From NCBI RefSeq assembly GCF_001659605.2, contig NC_035178.2, forward strand, positions 10,362,062 to 10,426,061: 64,000 bases of DNA, written 5' to 3'. This document shows, piece by piece, positions 37,834 through 50,445 of the stretch. The notes beneath the pieces are model-generated. The model had not been told where the DNA came from. It ran no database searches and saw only the letters and a program-made list of their open reading frames with translations. This stretch comes from Manihot esculenta. Taxonomy: Eukaryota; Streptophyta; Magnoliopsida; Malpighiales; Euphorbiaceae. The translations under genes and the position numbers were made by a program. Position 1 is the stretch's first letter, and every line of letters begins with the position of its first letter.

Positions 37834-38728
37834 GTGAATTATCTCAGAATACATAAAAAGATTCATAACATATGATTTTGAATAATTTTCTGACTTGTTG
37901 AGGAAGTAATATATGTCTTTCGAATTTTTCATTGTCCAATTCAATTCTCTATATGTAATAAGCACTAGTGCTTCAAATATGTTGTAATAACTATTTAATA
38001 AAATAATTTAAAATATGAATTATGAAAAAATATATAAAAAATTAAATTAATAAAAGTTTTAGTTTGATTCTTCGATTTTCAAATATCAACAAAATATATT
38101 TGTACGGATATTCAACAAATAGATTGATAGACTTAAAATTCAATACACTAAACGATTTAAAAAGACAAAAACAAAAGAAACAATCTATTTCACGTATTTA
38201 AAATTTGATAAAGAAAAATACAATTGTGATGACAAATTAAAAATTACCCCTCAATCCTCAACAATTATTCAAAAAAAAAAAAAAAATCTCATGGAGAAGA
38301 TGAAGAAGAAAGTTGTGGCTCGCCAGTATTGCTTTGGCCTTGCGAGAGGCAATCTAGTAAAGGGGAGTGGCTATGATCGGCAACCGAGGAATATGAGCAA
38401 CGTGACTTTGTGATCGATGCTGCGTTTTGCTCATGTTGGTTGGTTGTAGATACTTGTTCCGAGGGATTGGAGAATCTGGAATTTTAAGTGAAATTGAATT
38501 AACTAACCCAAATTGAGTAATATTTTGTAATTGAAATTGAATTAAAAAATTTAAAACCAACCTAAAAATTTAAATTAAAAATATTTAGTTCGGATTAAAA
38601 CTAAATATTAATTTATCCTAATGGTTTGACATCACTGTACAGTATTAGGAAAAATACTGAAATTTTAGACAGAAATATAAAATTTTAAAATTGTTGAGGC
38701 CACGTTAGTATTAAAATGTATTACACTA

Positions 38729-38773
<45 letters not shown>

Positions 38774-39401
38774 TTCCCTCTTATTGTACTTAATTTCTTT
38801 AATAAAAGGGCACTTAGTTACTAGCATCAGTGGGGGCAACTTCTTATGTAATGACTGAACTAAAGATGAAATTTAAAATATTTTATCAAATGAAAGGAAA
38901 AATTGGGAAAATCAATTTAAGATATAATAATTCTATCTCTTTAGAATGTGTTATCAAATAGAAAAAATCTAAATAATCAATCACTGAACTCTAGTAGTAA
39001 TAATAGCTTTGAGTTTCAATTACACCAAAAAATGAGAATAAAAAACCTAGAAAGTGTCCTCACTTTGCACAATTATTAATGAATTTTTATAAAAAAATTA
39101 ATTAATATGATTAAATTTGAGTCCGCACTAACTCAATTCAAATGTTAACTCAAATGAAAAAGTGACGTGAGATTTAATATATTTATTATATCAAAATTAT
39201 ATTAGAACGTGAAACATGTATGAGAGACTCAATTTTAGTGGAAAAACTCATGTTAAATTTGGATAAAACTTAAAAGTTAAAATATTTATTTAATCAAAAA
39301 ATGTGTTTTAAAAAGCCAAAAAAACATATCTGAATTGTTATTGACAAACTATTTATATACAAATTTATATTTTTATTAATAATAAAAATGAAATTACATA
39401 C
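37834..39401. other. Intergenic DNA between SWEET and the cysteine-rich peptide gene
   Basis: SWEET 3' end, then AT-rich sequence with an AAT microsatellite at about 38729-38772. The region 38290-38480 is richer in G and C, without a convincing frame. A second exon of the minus-strand peptide gene could lie here, but I cannot identify it. Confidence 0.4.
38729..38772. repeat. (AAT)n microsatellite
   Basis: About 14 uninterrupted AAT units. Confidence 0.9.
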
Positions 39402-39622
39402 CTTTTGTTTTCTGGTGAAGTTAATTCAGAATTGAAAGAGGGGCGGCAACAGACTTCACAACAGAAACTAACAAATATATTGCAACACCACTTGCAGGAT
39501 TTTGGTATTTTTCCATTGCAATAATTAATGGAGATTTTATGAATAATTCTAGCCCTACAAATTCCACTCATCATCATCACCCAAACACTCAAAATAATCA
39601 ATATAACCTTTTTACAAGCCAT
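39402..39622 (-). CDS. Small secreted cysteine-rich peptide (exon 1)
   Basis: Not a family I recognise. The ATG at 39622 sits in a good plant context (CCATGGC). Residues 1-24 form a clear signal peptide: basic start ACKK, hydrophobic VILIILSVWVMMM, small residues before a likely cut after A24. The mature part has eight cysteines in 25 residues (35, 43, 46, 47, 54, 55, 58, 59) in the pattern C-x7-C-x2-CC-x6-CC-x2-CC, which argues for disulphide folding outside the cell. At 39401 the frame meets a strong donor (AAAG|GTATGT), so the gene probably has a second exon I could not locate; without splicing the frame runs on 12 codons and stops at 39365. A TATA box lies about 65 bp upstream of the ATG. 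It could be a signalling, antimicrobial or inhibitor peptide; sequence alone does not say which. Confidence 0.6.
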
Positions 39623-39685
39623 GGAACTTTTTTTTTCTTTTTTAAAAAATATTTTATGGTTTATTTATGTGTTAATTACCTTGAT

Positions 39686-39693
39686 TATTTATA
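39686..39693 (-). promoter_or_regulatory. TATA box of the cysteine-rich peptide gene
   Basis: The minus strand reads CTATAAATAATC here, about 65-70 bp upstream of the ATG at 39622. That leaves room for a transcript start and a short leader of about 35 bases. Confidence 0.5.
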
Positions 39694-40965
39694 GCTGTTG
39701 TTTCATTGGATGTATTTTTTTAGTAAATATTTTTAATTTATTATTGTTAAGGAAGTTTGTAATTTTAATAATGATAATTCTATTAACTAATAATTATAGT
39801 GGTAGCATATATATCATAAATTACCTAATTAAATCTATAAAATTTGAAAATGTTGATAAGGGTTGTCATATCCTTAATATAATAGAAGATTTGCTAGAGT
39901 TAACAACTAATCATCAATATTTTCCAACTAAAAATAATATTATTAAAAAAATAATTTTTTTAATTAGTGGTGTAATTTGTCCACAAGAAATGTATCTTTT
40001 ACGGCCGAATGAATTTTTTACCATAAAAATTATTGAATTAAATTTTCAAATCGTTTGGCATTTAAATTTTCATATTAGACATTAAAATTAATTTACACAA
40101 ATTAATAAAAAATAATTATTTTTTTCTTTAATTAAAAACATATTCCTATAAAAAATTAAGACCTATTGAATAAAAAATTATTAACATTTGCATTTATTCT
40201 CATTTATATCAAAAATTCTAAATCTTGAATAATAAAGTAAAAATGCTAATTTTATTATTTAGCCAACATTCTCATTTTTTATACACAAATAGTAGATTCA
40301 TAAAAATTTTAAATATAAAAAAAATAAAATTTTATAAGTTAAAATATATAATTTTTTTTATTTAATACTAACGTCGAATTTTTCATATATAAAAATATAC
40401 ACATAATTTTAATATTTAACATAAATAATTAATAAAATACTTTAATAAATAATATTTTTATATGATATTTTATATAATAGAAATTCTTTTATAATAAAAA
40501 TATTTGTTACATATAATATTTTTATTATTATATATAATAAATATAATATATTTACTTTCAATTTGAAATTTAAATTAAAGTACTATATATTTTATTAATA
40601 TAAAAATTTTATAAATTATATTATAATTTATTTTAAATTTAAATTTAATTTAATAATTTTAGATATAATTGTGATAAATTAAAAAATTTTGATTTTATTA
40701 TTTAAAATTTAAAGTTTTAAAAATAAATGTAATATTACCATTATTATACGATTGAATTATATTATCACTTTATTATTATATAATATTTTTTAAAGTTTAA
40801 ATTTTTATATAATCATTTAATATTATAAAAATCACAAATAATTTTAATAATTTTATCCCAAAATATCAATTTTACTATTATTTATATCGCAAAATTAAAA
40901 TATATATTAGTATCTCCAAATTAATTTAGATAATAAAATTTTTATTCATTTTAAATTTTAAATAT
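39694..40965. other. AT-rich intergenic DNA
   Basis: A 154-codon plus-strand frame (39621-40085) exists but is T-rich and hydrophobic and overlaps the peptide promoter, so I do not call it a gene. The rest is A/T-rich with no recognised feature. Confidence 0.4.
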
Positions 40966-42527
40966 TGTTGTCCCTTGAATCAACCCAAGAGGGGTGAATT
41001 GGGTTTATAAAAAATTTAAAGGGAAAAGCACAAATTAGAAGGTAATAAAAGAAGAAGATAATCAACACAAGAATTTATAGAGGTTCAGCTATCCCAAGCC
41101 TACGTCCTCTCCTCAAGGTCCTTGAGAGTTCAACTCCACTATTAAATCTTCTTTGGGTGAAGAATAAAACCCTTACAATCTTAGAGCAAGTCTTTGCTCT
41201 TTACAAATCTCTTTTTCACTCAAGAGCAATTCTTTGCTCAATGCCACACTCACAACAACAGAATCTCTCAACAACCTTTACTCACTCTGAAAAGCCAACC
41301 AATTACAACTCAAAACAGGCTTTCAAGAAATTAATGTTTTGGCTCAAGGTTTTGAGAGAGAGAGAATGAAAAATGCTGTAATCTCAATAAATATTTGCTT
41401 AGATGGTTGTTGTAACCTTTTCACATCAAAAACTCACTGTATTTATAGTTCAGTCATAAATATGACCGTTGGGGATGCATTAAATGCAAATAGAGCCGTT
41501 CATGTTCAGAAATAACAGTTATATCGTTCTCAGAAAAAATTCAGGTTCGGCGGCCTAAGCTAAAGTTCGGCGGCCGAACCTCTTGAGGTGAAGAACATCT
41601 TCCTTTGAAAAAGGACTTTCGGCGGACTAAAGTCCAAGTTCAGCGGCCGAACATGTGGGACTTTCGTCTCTGTCCCTCTCTTTCGGAAGCCGAACTTTAG
41701 GCTTCGGAGGCTGACTTAAAAGCACACTTTCGGCGGCCGAAGGTAATGTTCGGCTGCCGAACATAGGTGACTTTTGCCTCTGTCCTTCACTTTCGGAAGC
41801 CAAACATTTAGCTTAGAGAGCATTACACCTTCGGCGGCCGAAAGCCAATGTTCGGCGGTCGAAAGCCAATGTTCGACGGCCGAACATACAGGACTTTCGT
41901 CTCTGTCCCTTGCTTTCGGAGGCCGAAGGTTGCACTTTAGGCTGCAAGATGAAAACACACTTTCGGCAGCCAAAAGTCAATGTTCGGCGGCCGAACATGT
42001 AAGACTTTCGTCTCTATCCCTGACTTTCGGAAGCCGAAAGTTGGCTTTAGGGGGTAAAAAATATTTCATTAAATTCTTTGAAAAATCATAACTTAAGCTA
42101 TAAAAATCCATTTTTCAATCCGTTTGAATTTTTGTAACCCATATTTTTAGACCTTTGATTTTGATAAAGAATAATTTCAAAAACACTTCTTTTGAAAAAT
42201 ATCATTTTAGTTCCCGAAAGTCAAGTATTTAAAGATTTGGCCATATCTAAAAAACTTTTAGAAATGAAAGAAACCTTGAGCCATCACAATTAATTAATTG
42301 CAATTCACAATGAATAGAATTAAATAAATTATAAATAAAAATACTTTCTTATCCCTTTCTTGTGGTATGCTTCCAAAATAGGCACTTTTCTCTTTTGAAA
42401 TTGAAGCAATTTTATTCTTGTGGGTAAGGGACCTACAAGCTCAACACAAACACCTTTGAAGATAATTAGTAGCACACCAATTGTTTATTAATCATCAAAA
42501 TAAGGATTAAAACATTTAAGTTCAACA
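40966..42527. mobile_element. Solo LTR with 5-bp target duplication
   Basis: The 1562-bp element begins TGTTG and ends CAACA, the TG...CA form of a long terminal repeat. It is flanked by identical AATAT (40961-40965 and 42528-42532). The left end carries a plant LTR phrase (CCCAAGAGGGGTGAATTGGG). A TATA-like TATTTATAG is at 41440-41448. No gag-pol, primer-binding site or second LTR is seen, so recombination between two LTRs probably removed the body. The middle holds a GC-rich minisatellite (41545-42045). The intact target duplication suggests a fairly recent insertion. Confidence 0.8.
41545..42045. repeat. TTCGGCGGCCGAA minisatellite inside the LTR
   Basis: The 13-bp palindrome TTCGGCGGCCGAA and its variants recur about ten times. 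They alternate with a phrase close to GACTTTCGTCTCTGTCCCT (41651, 41890, 42003 and variants) and CTTTCGGAAGCCGAA. Units are about 110-135 bp. Because the core is palindromic, long open frames appear on both strands; these are shadows, not genes. Confidence 0.85.
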
Positions 42528-42532
42528 AATAT

Positions 42533-44039
42533 GATGGTTAATAATATAAACAACAACTTAGTATATGATTATATGACATTATTAATTTCTTTTTATATAA
42601 TTATCCATATATAATTAATTTTTAAAAAAATATTAAAATTATTAAAATTTAAAAATAAAATTGATTCTAAAACTATAATCTATCTACTTTAATAATTTAT
42701 GGTTTTTATTTTATAAATTTGACTTATTTTTTATAAATTTCCATAATTAATTAATATTTAAATATGCTATTTGGATAATTTTTATTTTCAAATTTTAATT
42801 TTTTGATATTTATGTATATTTCACAAACTAAATATTTATTTAATAAGATTAAATCAATTGAGATAATAAAAATTGTTACCCACTTTAAATTTTAAATTAA
42901 TAAATATCCTATTATATAAATTTCTTAAACACTATAATGGAAATAAACCTTTGTTATTCTGCTTGAGGACAATTTGTTTAGTGAAGGAAATATATTTTAC
43001 GTTTTCTTTTTCTGATTTGACATTATTATTTTTTATTAATAATATATTTATTTGATCACATTTCCTCTTAATTTTATGTAAATATTTACTTTTAATTTTA
43101 AATATTAAATATATTAATCAGTAATATTTTTTTTAAAATAAAATTTATCGTACATTCATGCAAAGTGAAAATTTTCATCTAACACCATTAAATATTGCTG
43201 AAAATTTACAATTTATTTCTTGATATTTAATAAAAATTATATTTTAGTATCTATACTTTTAAATTTAATATATTAAATTTATTCGATTAATAAAATAAAT
43301 CTTTAATTTAAACTTTATATTTTTAATTAAAATTACTTCATATATTTTTATAGATTGATCTCTAAATAATATAATTATTAATAAGTCCTTATATTTATAA
43401 ATTAATTTCTCTGTTTTTAAATTTTAATACTTTACATGTGAAAAAATAAAATAAAAATAAGATAAAAAATTGAATATCTCTTTTTTGTTCTATTAATAAA
43501 AAAATCATTGAGATGAAAAAATTTAACTAAAAAGAACTCTTTGGATTTGAATCTAAATGCATATTGTATCAAGATTCTTGATTTAATTTTTATTTTATTA
43601 ATTTATTTTAAAATATTAAATTTAATAAAAATGTGAAATTAATTTTTAAAAAAATGTACAAATAGTTATTTGTAGATAATTATAATATTTAGATATCAAT
43701 TTATAAGAATATAGAAATAAATTATAACTAAAGGAACTATTTTATTATAAAATAAAACTTTATAATTAAATTTATAAATATTTAGACTAAATTATATGTT
43801 TTATAAAATTTTAAAAATTAAAATATAATTTATTTTAATTAAAAATTATTTTTAATTAATTTTAAGTAACACATCAAAATTTATTAATGGTATTAGATAA
43901 AAAGTCTCGCTTTGTCAACGGAGTAAAATCAAGTGACTTTTTCTATTCCAAATTAAATTACAAGATTTTATTTGAAAAATAAATCAAATCATAGGGTAAT
44001 TTTTTATAATTACTTCTAAAAAATTATCACTAATAAAAG
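42533..44039. other. AT-rich intergenic DNA
   Basis: No gene or clear repeat structure recognised between the solo LTR and the SINE. Confidence 0.5.
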
Positions 44040-44046
44040 TCACAAT

Positions 44047-44137
44047 GCACTCCGAGACTTAGTCTGGTGGAAAGTGCATCCTTGTAACCTTGTGAGGTCA
44101 AAGGTTCGACTCCCCCACCCCTATTTAAAAAAAAAAA
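44047..44137 (+). mobile_element. Short tRNA-derived SINE
   Basis: A 91-bp element with a box A-like stretch (TTAGTCTGGTGGAAAGTGC, near 44059-44077) and a box B (GGTTCGACTCC, 44103-44113), the two internal RNA polymerase III promoter parts of a tRNA gene. It ends in a poly-A tail and is flanked by TCACAAT at 44040-44046 and 44138-44144, the target duplication of a retroposon. It is too short and unpaired to be a working tRNA. Confidence 0.8.
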
Positions 44138-44528
44138 TCACAATAAAAATTATGTTAAAATTTAATGCAATATTACTATATTAGTGTTAGCTGCAATGAA
44201 ATCTTTCATAATAGGTTTAATCCACATGTAAAAAAGCTGGTCGTTGAAGTTACATGATTCTACCTTTTAATTTTCTAAACACTAGCTAATAAGAAAACTG
44301 ATGAACTCAGTAGCTCATCATCATTTCCTTTCAAATCCAGCTCCCAAATTTTCCTGTAGAGCTTGAAATTTTTTATCCACAAATTAAGTACCTATAATTA
44401 CTTTTAAGAGGTGCATAAATTTACCAATAGCTTTTATAGTTTTTGTTGACCCTCCCTCTTTTTCCAATTAGTCTATTTCTACCATCGCTATATTTAGCTA
44501 TATTTTTCAGAATGTATAAAATTTTATA

Positions 44529-44930
44529 GATTTTATCAAAATATGACAGTGTTCATACAAATTATCTCCATGGGATATTTGGTTGAATGCTTAAAATATA
44601 ATATCAAGATTTTTTATTATTTTATATTAAATTTCACATAACTTTTAATTGTTTTTTTGTGACCGATAATCTTTTACTAATAAAAACTTTGTATGTGCCA
44701 TATAATTATTTATTTATTTATTTTTATCTTTTTTTAACACTTGCACATGCTGGCCGGTAATAATTTATTATTTATTTGCTAATATTTTATATTTTAATAA
44801 GCTATTATAGATCTTCAATAAGAAAAATTAAAAGGAAGGGAACAATATAAAACATGTCTGTGGTTCAATATATTCTGTCTAGACTAAAATACATTAGTAA
44901 TGCTCTCTCTAGTAGTTTATAAATTTAGTA
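44529..44930 (+). pseudogene. SWEET relic (exons 1-3)
   Basis: The exon 1 remnant opens at the edge ATTTTAT...AAATATGAC, reads MTVFIQIISMGYL (ATG at 44543) and ends GGATATTTGG followed by TTGAATGC. The exon 2 remnant (about 44656-44701) keeps the trailing TGTATGTGCC of the exon 2 donor. The exon 3 remnant (about 44812-44880) starts after ATTATAG with ATCTTCAATAAGAAAAATTAA. All match the SWEET gene at 36514-37833 in the same order and orientation, with frame breaks and stops. No exon 4-6 sequence is seen. Confidence 0.7.
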
Positions 44931-46722
44931 TGTTTCTTTTAATTCTCATTTTTTTAATTCTGAACACATTTTTGCTAATTATATTCTCTAGCAATATATA
45001 TTATCTTTAGAATAATTTAACTTAGATGCTAGGATTTTTTTTTTTAGAAAAAAATTATATTCTCATAGTCTATTATTTTCGGTATTTAGAATCAGGATTA
45101 TATTTTTTAACATGAATTTTTTTAATTTTTAAATAGTTTTTTAATTGCTAATGCTTCTGTTTACGGTTTTAGGATTCCTATAACACGTAATTGTTAGCCG
45201 ATTTATTGATATGTAGTGATCTCACTTTTGATTTTATTACAATAAAAAAATCTTAAAGTTTTAATTTTATTACAACTATGCCCTGCTTTTTTTTTTTATC
45301 AATTAAAATTGATCTCTTAAATTTGCTCCAATTATACCTACCATTATTTATGTCTTAAAATTTAATGAAATTGTAACATCACTTGGGCGTCAACAAATTT
45401 CATGATACAATTGATAATAATTTAAAAGTTTATAGTAGAGTTGTAATAAAATTAAAAGTGTATGGGTTTATTTTATAAATATTTATTTTATTACTATTTT
45501 TTTAGGAGATAGAGAAATAAAACTAAATTTATAATTTTAGATGAATTACATATTTTTTAAATAATTTTTTAGCCACTTAATTAAGTCATGTTAGACCATT
45601 AAATACTTAATTTATATATTATTAATTTTTTAAAAATTTATTCTAAATATTAGTATAATTTAGAAAAAAGGGTGGATTAGCATTATACTGAAGAATTTAA
45701 AAAATATTCTAAAAAATTATTTTATTATTTTTAATTTTTTTAAACTGAATTATATTAAATATTATTTTAAATTATTTTTTAATATTTCATAGCTAATATA
45801 TTTAATAAAATTATTTTCTTAACCATAGTTTTACAAGTAATATTAAATAATAAGCATATTAAATAGATTCAAGAAAAATTGGTTGATAATGATTTTAGTT
45901 AAAATAAGTTAACACATTATTATTATAAAATAATTGATAAAAATTTTTAAAAAAATTGAATAATAATATAAATAGTAATTCTTAAATATATTTATTAATA
46001 AAAAAAATAACTTGATAATTTTAGAATTCTCTAACTATACAAGTAACGATAGAATATATTTGATTCGACCTTAAAAAAATAAAATTTAATTGGCAAAAAA
46101 AAATTATAAGATGAAATTATAATAAAAATAAAATACATAATTTTTTTACTATCAATTTTAAACTTGGTAATTTCATTAATTCTTTAATACACAAGTAACA
46201 GAGTAATAATTTGAAATAATTTTAAAAAATTATATTTTAATTTAAAAAGAGTTTTTTTTTACTATTAACTCTATTTTTTTTTAATTCTAATTCTTGAACC
46301 CATTGATTGATGATGCACTACTCTATTTGTTCTGTTTTACTATTTGATAATTAATTTTGCCGTCAAATGACTGAAAAAAAATAATTATTTAAAAATAAAT
46401 GAAAAGCAAGTTTATCTGAAGTGGCATAAGGATGGGATTGAATGTTTATATTTAAATTTTTACATGTATTTAAAAAAAGTTTGAATGTTTTGGATGTGTT
46501 GTAATTTGAATGATTATATTTTTTTATTGATTTGTATTCAAATTATTATTATTTATCATATGATCTTATTTTATTTTATTAACAATTTATTTACAAAATT
46601 TCTTCTATTAGAAATTTCATTTTCTTTTAAATTTCTTGTTGATTTATTTATTTTACTTAAACTAATAATTTTCAAAATTTTTAAAAAAATTTATATAAAA
46701 AAATATGTTGTAATGTTTTAAC
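44931..46722. other. AT-rich intergenic DNA
   Basis: Mostly A/T-rich. About 45180-45480 has inverted words that suggest an eroded MITE. No gene recognised. Confidence 0.4.
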
Positions 46723-46995
46723 TCTGTGCCCTTCTATTTGAAATAGTGAATAAAAGTATACATTGCATGAATTATAATTAATGATAACTCTCTTTTGTAT
46801 AAATATACTAAAATAGTTATATATCAGAGCGCATTAATTATAATTAATGAGTTTCCTTTAATATGAATATACTAAAATTATAATTCATATAACTATTTTA
46901 GTATATTTATATAAAAGGAAATTCATTAATTATAATTCATGTGCTCATTCACTCACGGACGCATAAAAAATGGCAAGGGCACTGGCACAGAATTA
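46723..46995. mobile_element. MITE-like hairpin element
   Basis: The outer ends share inverted TCTGTGCC words (near 46723 and 46990). The inner arms 46766-46823 and 46888-46942 are near-perfect reverse complements (ATACTAAAATAGTTATAT against ATATAACTATTTTAGTAT). No coding capacity. Confidence 0.65.
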
Positions 46996-47539
46996 AAGCA
47001 TTAAAATATATTTTTAAAAAAATTATATAAATCCTTTAAAAAACTTTTGAAAAATATTAATTTAAATAAAATTAAATAAATCAACAAAATTAAAAAGAAA
47101 ATGAAATTTTTAATAAAAGAAATTTTGTAAGTAAATAAGTGGTAGAAAAATAGTTAGCACTGTTATTACCACCAATAAATCCATTTCTTTCTTCAACCAC
47201 CGATGAACCCATTTCTCTCTTTAACTATAATCAGCAGAGTTCTAAACAAAAGGAATACAATCAAAATAATTTGAGCAAACATAAGCCGATAAAATATTAA
47301 TCATCTAAAAAAATAATACTTTTTTTTCTTTATATTTCATTGAATTTATATATTTTCTCTAGAATTTAATTTTCTTTTTCCTTTATATCAGTTGATTTGA
47401 TGCCAAATAAATATACTTACATCCACTTGATTTTCTCTTTCACATTGTATATTTATATTTTTTGTGTCCTCCACATCTAATTCTATAATAATTTATATAT
47501 ATATATATATAAATAACTCACTTTTTTTTAATTAAATAT

Positions 47540-47770
47540 TACCGATTTTATTGAAATATGACTTTGTTAATACAAATGGTATACAGCTCCATAGGATATT
47601 TGGGTGAATGCATGAAATTTATGTTCATGATTTTTATTCTATTTTGCATTAAATTTGAGATAATTTTTATTTATTTTTCTTGGAACAAGTTCTTTTTACA
47701 AGTGATGACTTTATTTGATCCCTTATATATAATAAAAATTTATTTATTTTTTTTTATTTTTTTTCCATAA
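47540..47770 (+). pseudogene. SWEET relic (exons 1-2)
   Basis: The exon 1 remnant (ATG at 47558) reads MTLLIQMVYSSIGYLG and ends at a GTGAATG donor, closely matching exon 1 of the SWEET gene (MTMVLVILHGAIGYLG). The exon 2 remnant near 47685-47730 reads FFLQVMTLFDPLY, matching FFLQVITYIAP. The intron acceptor before exon 2 is lost, so the two exons now sit in one frame. Later exons are missing or unrecognisable. Confidence 0.7.
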
Positions 47771-48748
47771 TTTATTATTTATTTATTAACTATTTTGAAA
47801 ATAACTATTTTTATTTTATGAAGTATTATCGATTTAAATAAAGAATTTTACAAATTGAATGCATTATATAAATAGAACTTTATTATTACTCGAGTTACTA
47901 TTAGTTTTAGTCTATTAATAGTTATAATTTAATTCTGTTCTCTTAATTTATAATAAAAAATACAATTTAAAAATTTTTATATTATAATTAAAATTTTAAT
48001 TATTTTTAAATCTAACTGCTTTTAAATCAAAATTATTTTTAAATTGGTATTACTTTGAATCAAAATCAATTTGAATCATAAAATTCATTTTAGTCCAAAT
48101 TTGATAGATTTATTTGTTGGTTGCTGAAAAGAATCACAAATATGAATTACGAACGGAAAAAATATAATCTATTTTAAGGGAGGAGAAGAAACATCTTGTA
48201 ATGTGCTAATTATGTACCTATTACATAATTAATATATTAAAAAAATAGTACTTTTTTGATTGGTGGAAGCAAATTACTTTCAGTTTTCACTTCTAAAATA
48301 ATCTATTTTAAGTTTAAAATCACAGAATTATTATAAATTAATCTTTATTAAAATTAGTTAAAATTAATATTTTTCAAAGTTAATTTCTGGATTTAATGCA
48401 AGATTTATCTGAAAAAATGCCTCAACTTTTATACAAATTGATACAAGATATAGCTTGGTGTTAGTGAATTTCTTGACTAGCTATAGCTAGTAATACATAT
48501 TTTTCAACTTTTATACCATCTTTAGTAATGGATAGTTGTCGTCCATTGATTTCTTCGCTGCATTTAGCTAAAGTATAGATAACACTTATCAGAATTAACT
48601 TGATTTTTCTGTTGAATGTTCCTTTCAAAATTTTAAATTTAAAAATAGACTACTTTAATTATATTTAATAGGTGCTCTGAATATTAAATTATATTTTATG
48701 TATTTAACAATTTCATATTTTAATAAAATATGTGATATTTAATAAAAA

Positions 48749-48780
<32 letters not shown>

Positions 48781-49499
48781 ACAAAGATACACAAAATAGA
48801 AAATATTAAAGACATACAACACGTTAAATAAAATGCATCAGATATTTTTTTTTTTACAAAGCAATATGAGAAAAATTAGAACTAAAATAATTAAATAGTT
48901 TTCAATTGGCCGTTTGCAACTACTAAAATAATAATTTTTAAAAGACTATATTAAAATTTTCTAAAAGAAAAAAAAATTGAATATAACACTCAATAAAGTC
49001 AAATAGATACTCTAAATATCTTGAACCATAATGGTTACTCATTACAAATCTTTCCCAGAACAGATAAAATTGATATTCATTAATTTTATATTTATTTTTT
49101 AAAATATTTCATATATTATCAATTAGACAATTTTTTTTTGTCATTTTCAACTAAAAATTTTAAAAATTTTTTATTTTAATTTATTTCATTTTTAATAATT
49201 ATTATATTTAAATTTAAGTGTAATCAATAATTTTAATTATTAGATTTATTTAACGATTATAGTCTGCCAATCTCATCTCAAAATTTTTATTACTCAAATA
49301 ATATTTAAATTTATTTAAATTTATTGTTTTAATTAATAATTTATAAAAAATATATCATTATCAATAATTTATAATTATATAAAATATTTAAAATTTATTT
49401 TTAGTTATAGTAATATTTTAAATGAATAAAATTTATTACACGTCTTTCTAAAAATGAATAAAACGCGTTTGTCTGCATATATTTTTTTGACTGCATTTA
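47771..49499. other. AT-rich intergenic DNA
   Basis: No gene recognised. It includes an ATT microsatellite at about 48749-48779. Confidence 0.45.
48749..48779. repeat. (ATT)n microsatellite
   Basis: About ten ATT units. Confidence 0.85.
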
Positions 49500-50140
49500 G
49501 AAGGGCTTATCTTCGTACTGGTCTGGAACTTACTGCAATCGAAAGGAACTGGCCTGAAAGAGATTAGGAAAAGCATTAATTAAGAATGCTTTAGAAATAA
49601 TAGTACTTTAGGATAGGATTGACTGTGAACTCTTACGCTAGGTGGTACTGGAGTTCCACAAAAAAGATGCGACTCCCCATGAAAAAGGCGTGAAAGAAGT
49701 AATGAAAGGGAAGCCCCGGGTCAAACCGCGTTCGTTCTTGCCTGTATAGCTTTCTAGAGCAGAGATCTAGCAGCGCATTATAGGCACAGATCATTGGTAT
49801 TGGATGTATCGTTAGGTTGTGCCGATTCAAATCTGCTCCGTTTTTTGCATTGCAGAAAAGAGATCTCTTCCCCCTGCTTAAAAAAATGATGAATATGAAG
49901 TCCGTGGGGCTGCAGGTACTATGGATCCTCTGACTCCCAATCGGGTTGCCTTCCCAGGTCTCGCCGGTCTTGCCTGTAGGTCGTGATGTGCCTAGAGATG
50001 GCCGTCTCCTGTCCCCCTGCCGGTGGGGAATCCGCTCCCGGGTTGGTTGTCGCTCTGCTGCGTCTGGCCCGTCCTCTAGGCACCTTTGGAAGGCAGGGAG
50101 TGTGACAACGTACACGTTTCCCTTTACTCCATAGGGTCTT
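49500..50140. other. GC-rich, organelle-like insertion
   Basis: This block is far richer in G and C than anything near it and changes composition abruptly at both ends. It carries long non-repetitive stretches and a 160-codon minus-strand frame (50115-49633) with no recognised domain. The texture resembles plant mitochondrial intergenic DNA, so I suggest a nuclear insertion of organelle DNA. I cannot name any organelle gene in it, and a GC-rich transposon fragment remains possible. Confidence 0.5.
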
Positions 50141-50324
50141 CTTACGGTGGATTGAATGTGGATTAGGGTGATTGCACCCCAGAATTTACAGTTGCTGATC
50201 CTGCAAAGATAACTGTGGAAATTATAATTTATGAGGTATCCAATTTCTTCTTTATGTATTGCTTTTCTGGCTATGGTTGTGATTTTGTTCTGTGTTCAGT
50301 AATTTCAAATTGGTCAATTGCAGA

Positions 50325-50445
50325 AGTGTATATAGAAAGGCGGACAGAGAAGCTATCAGAGTGCCATCAGCTTTCCTCAAACCTTGAGATACCAAAATCG
50401 GGGAAGATCCAATGGTGATGATGGAAAAGCTGCCAAACTTGAGAA
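50325..50445 (+). pseudogene. NBS-LRR fragment (LRR region)
   Basis: The plus strand reads RTEKLSECHQLSSNL, then, after a small deletion and frame change, EDPMVMMEKLPNLRM. These match two stretches of the intact CNL gene (IEKLPECHQFSSNL and EDPMVTLEKLPNLRI, around 4240-4370 on the minus strand). Only this one LRR piece is present. It lies between the GC-rich insertion and the inverted RNF170-like copy. Confidence 0.8.

Noticed and set aside
39621..40085. A 154-codon plus-strand open frame, long for such AT-rich DNA
   Set aside because: It is T-rich and almost wholly hydrophobic or Asn/Lys, shows no family pattern and covers the promoter of the peptide gene on the other strand. The T-skew reduces stop codons. 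A search for conservation could reverse this.
41716..42091. Overlapping open frames on both strands in the LTR
   Set aside because: They follow from the palindromic, stop-free GC repeat unit and do not look like a protein.
44047..44137. Possible tRNA gene
   Set aside because: Boxes A and B are present but the arms do not pair into a cloverleaf, and the poly-A tail with target duplication marks a retroposon.
49633..50115. A 160-codon frame in the GC-rich block as a gene
   Set aside because: No domain or start context is recognised, and GC-rich DNA has few stops. More likely a by-product of organelle-like DNA.
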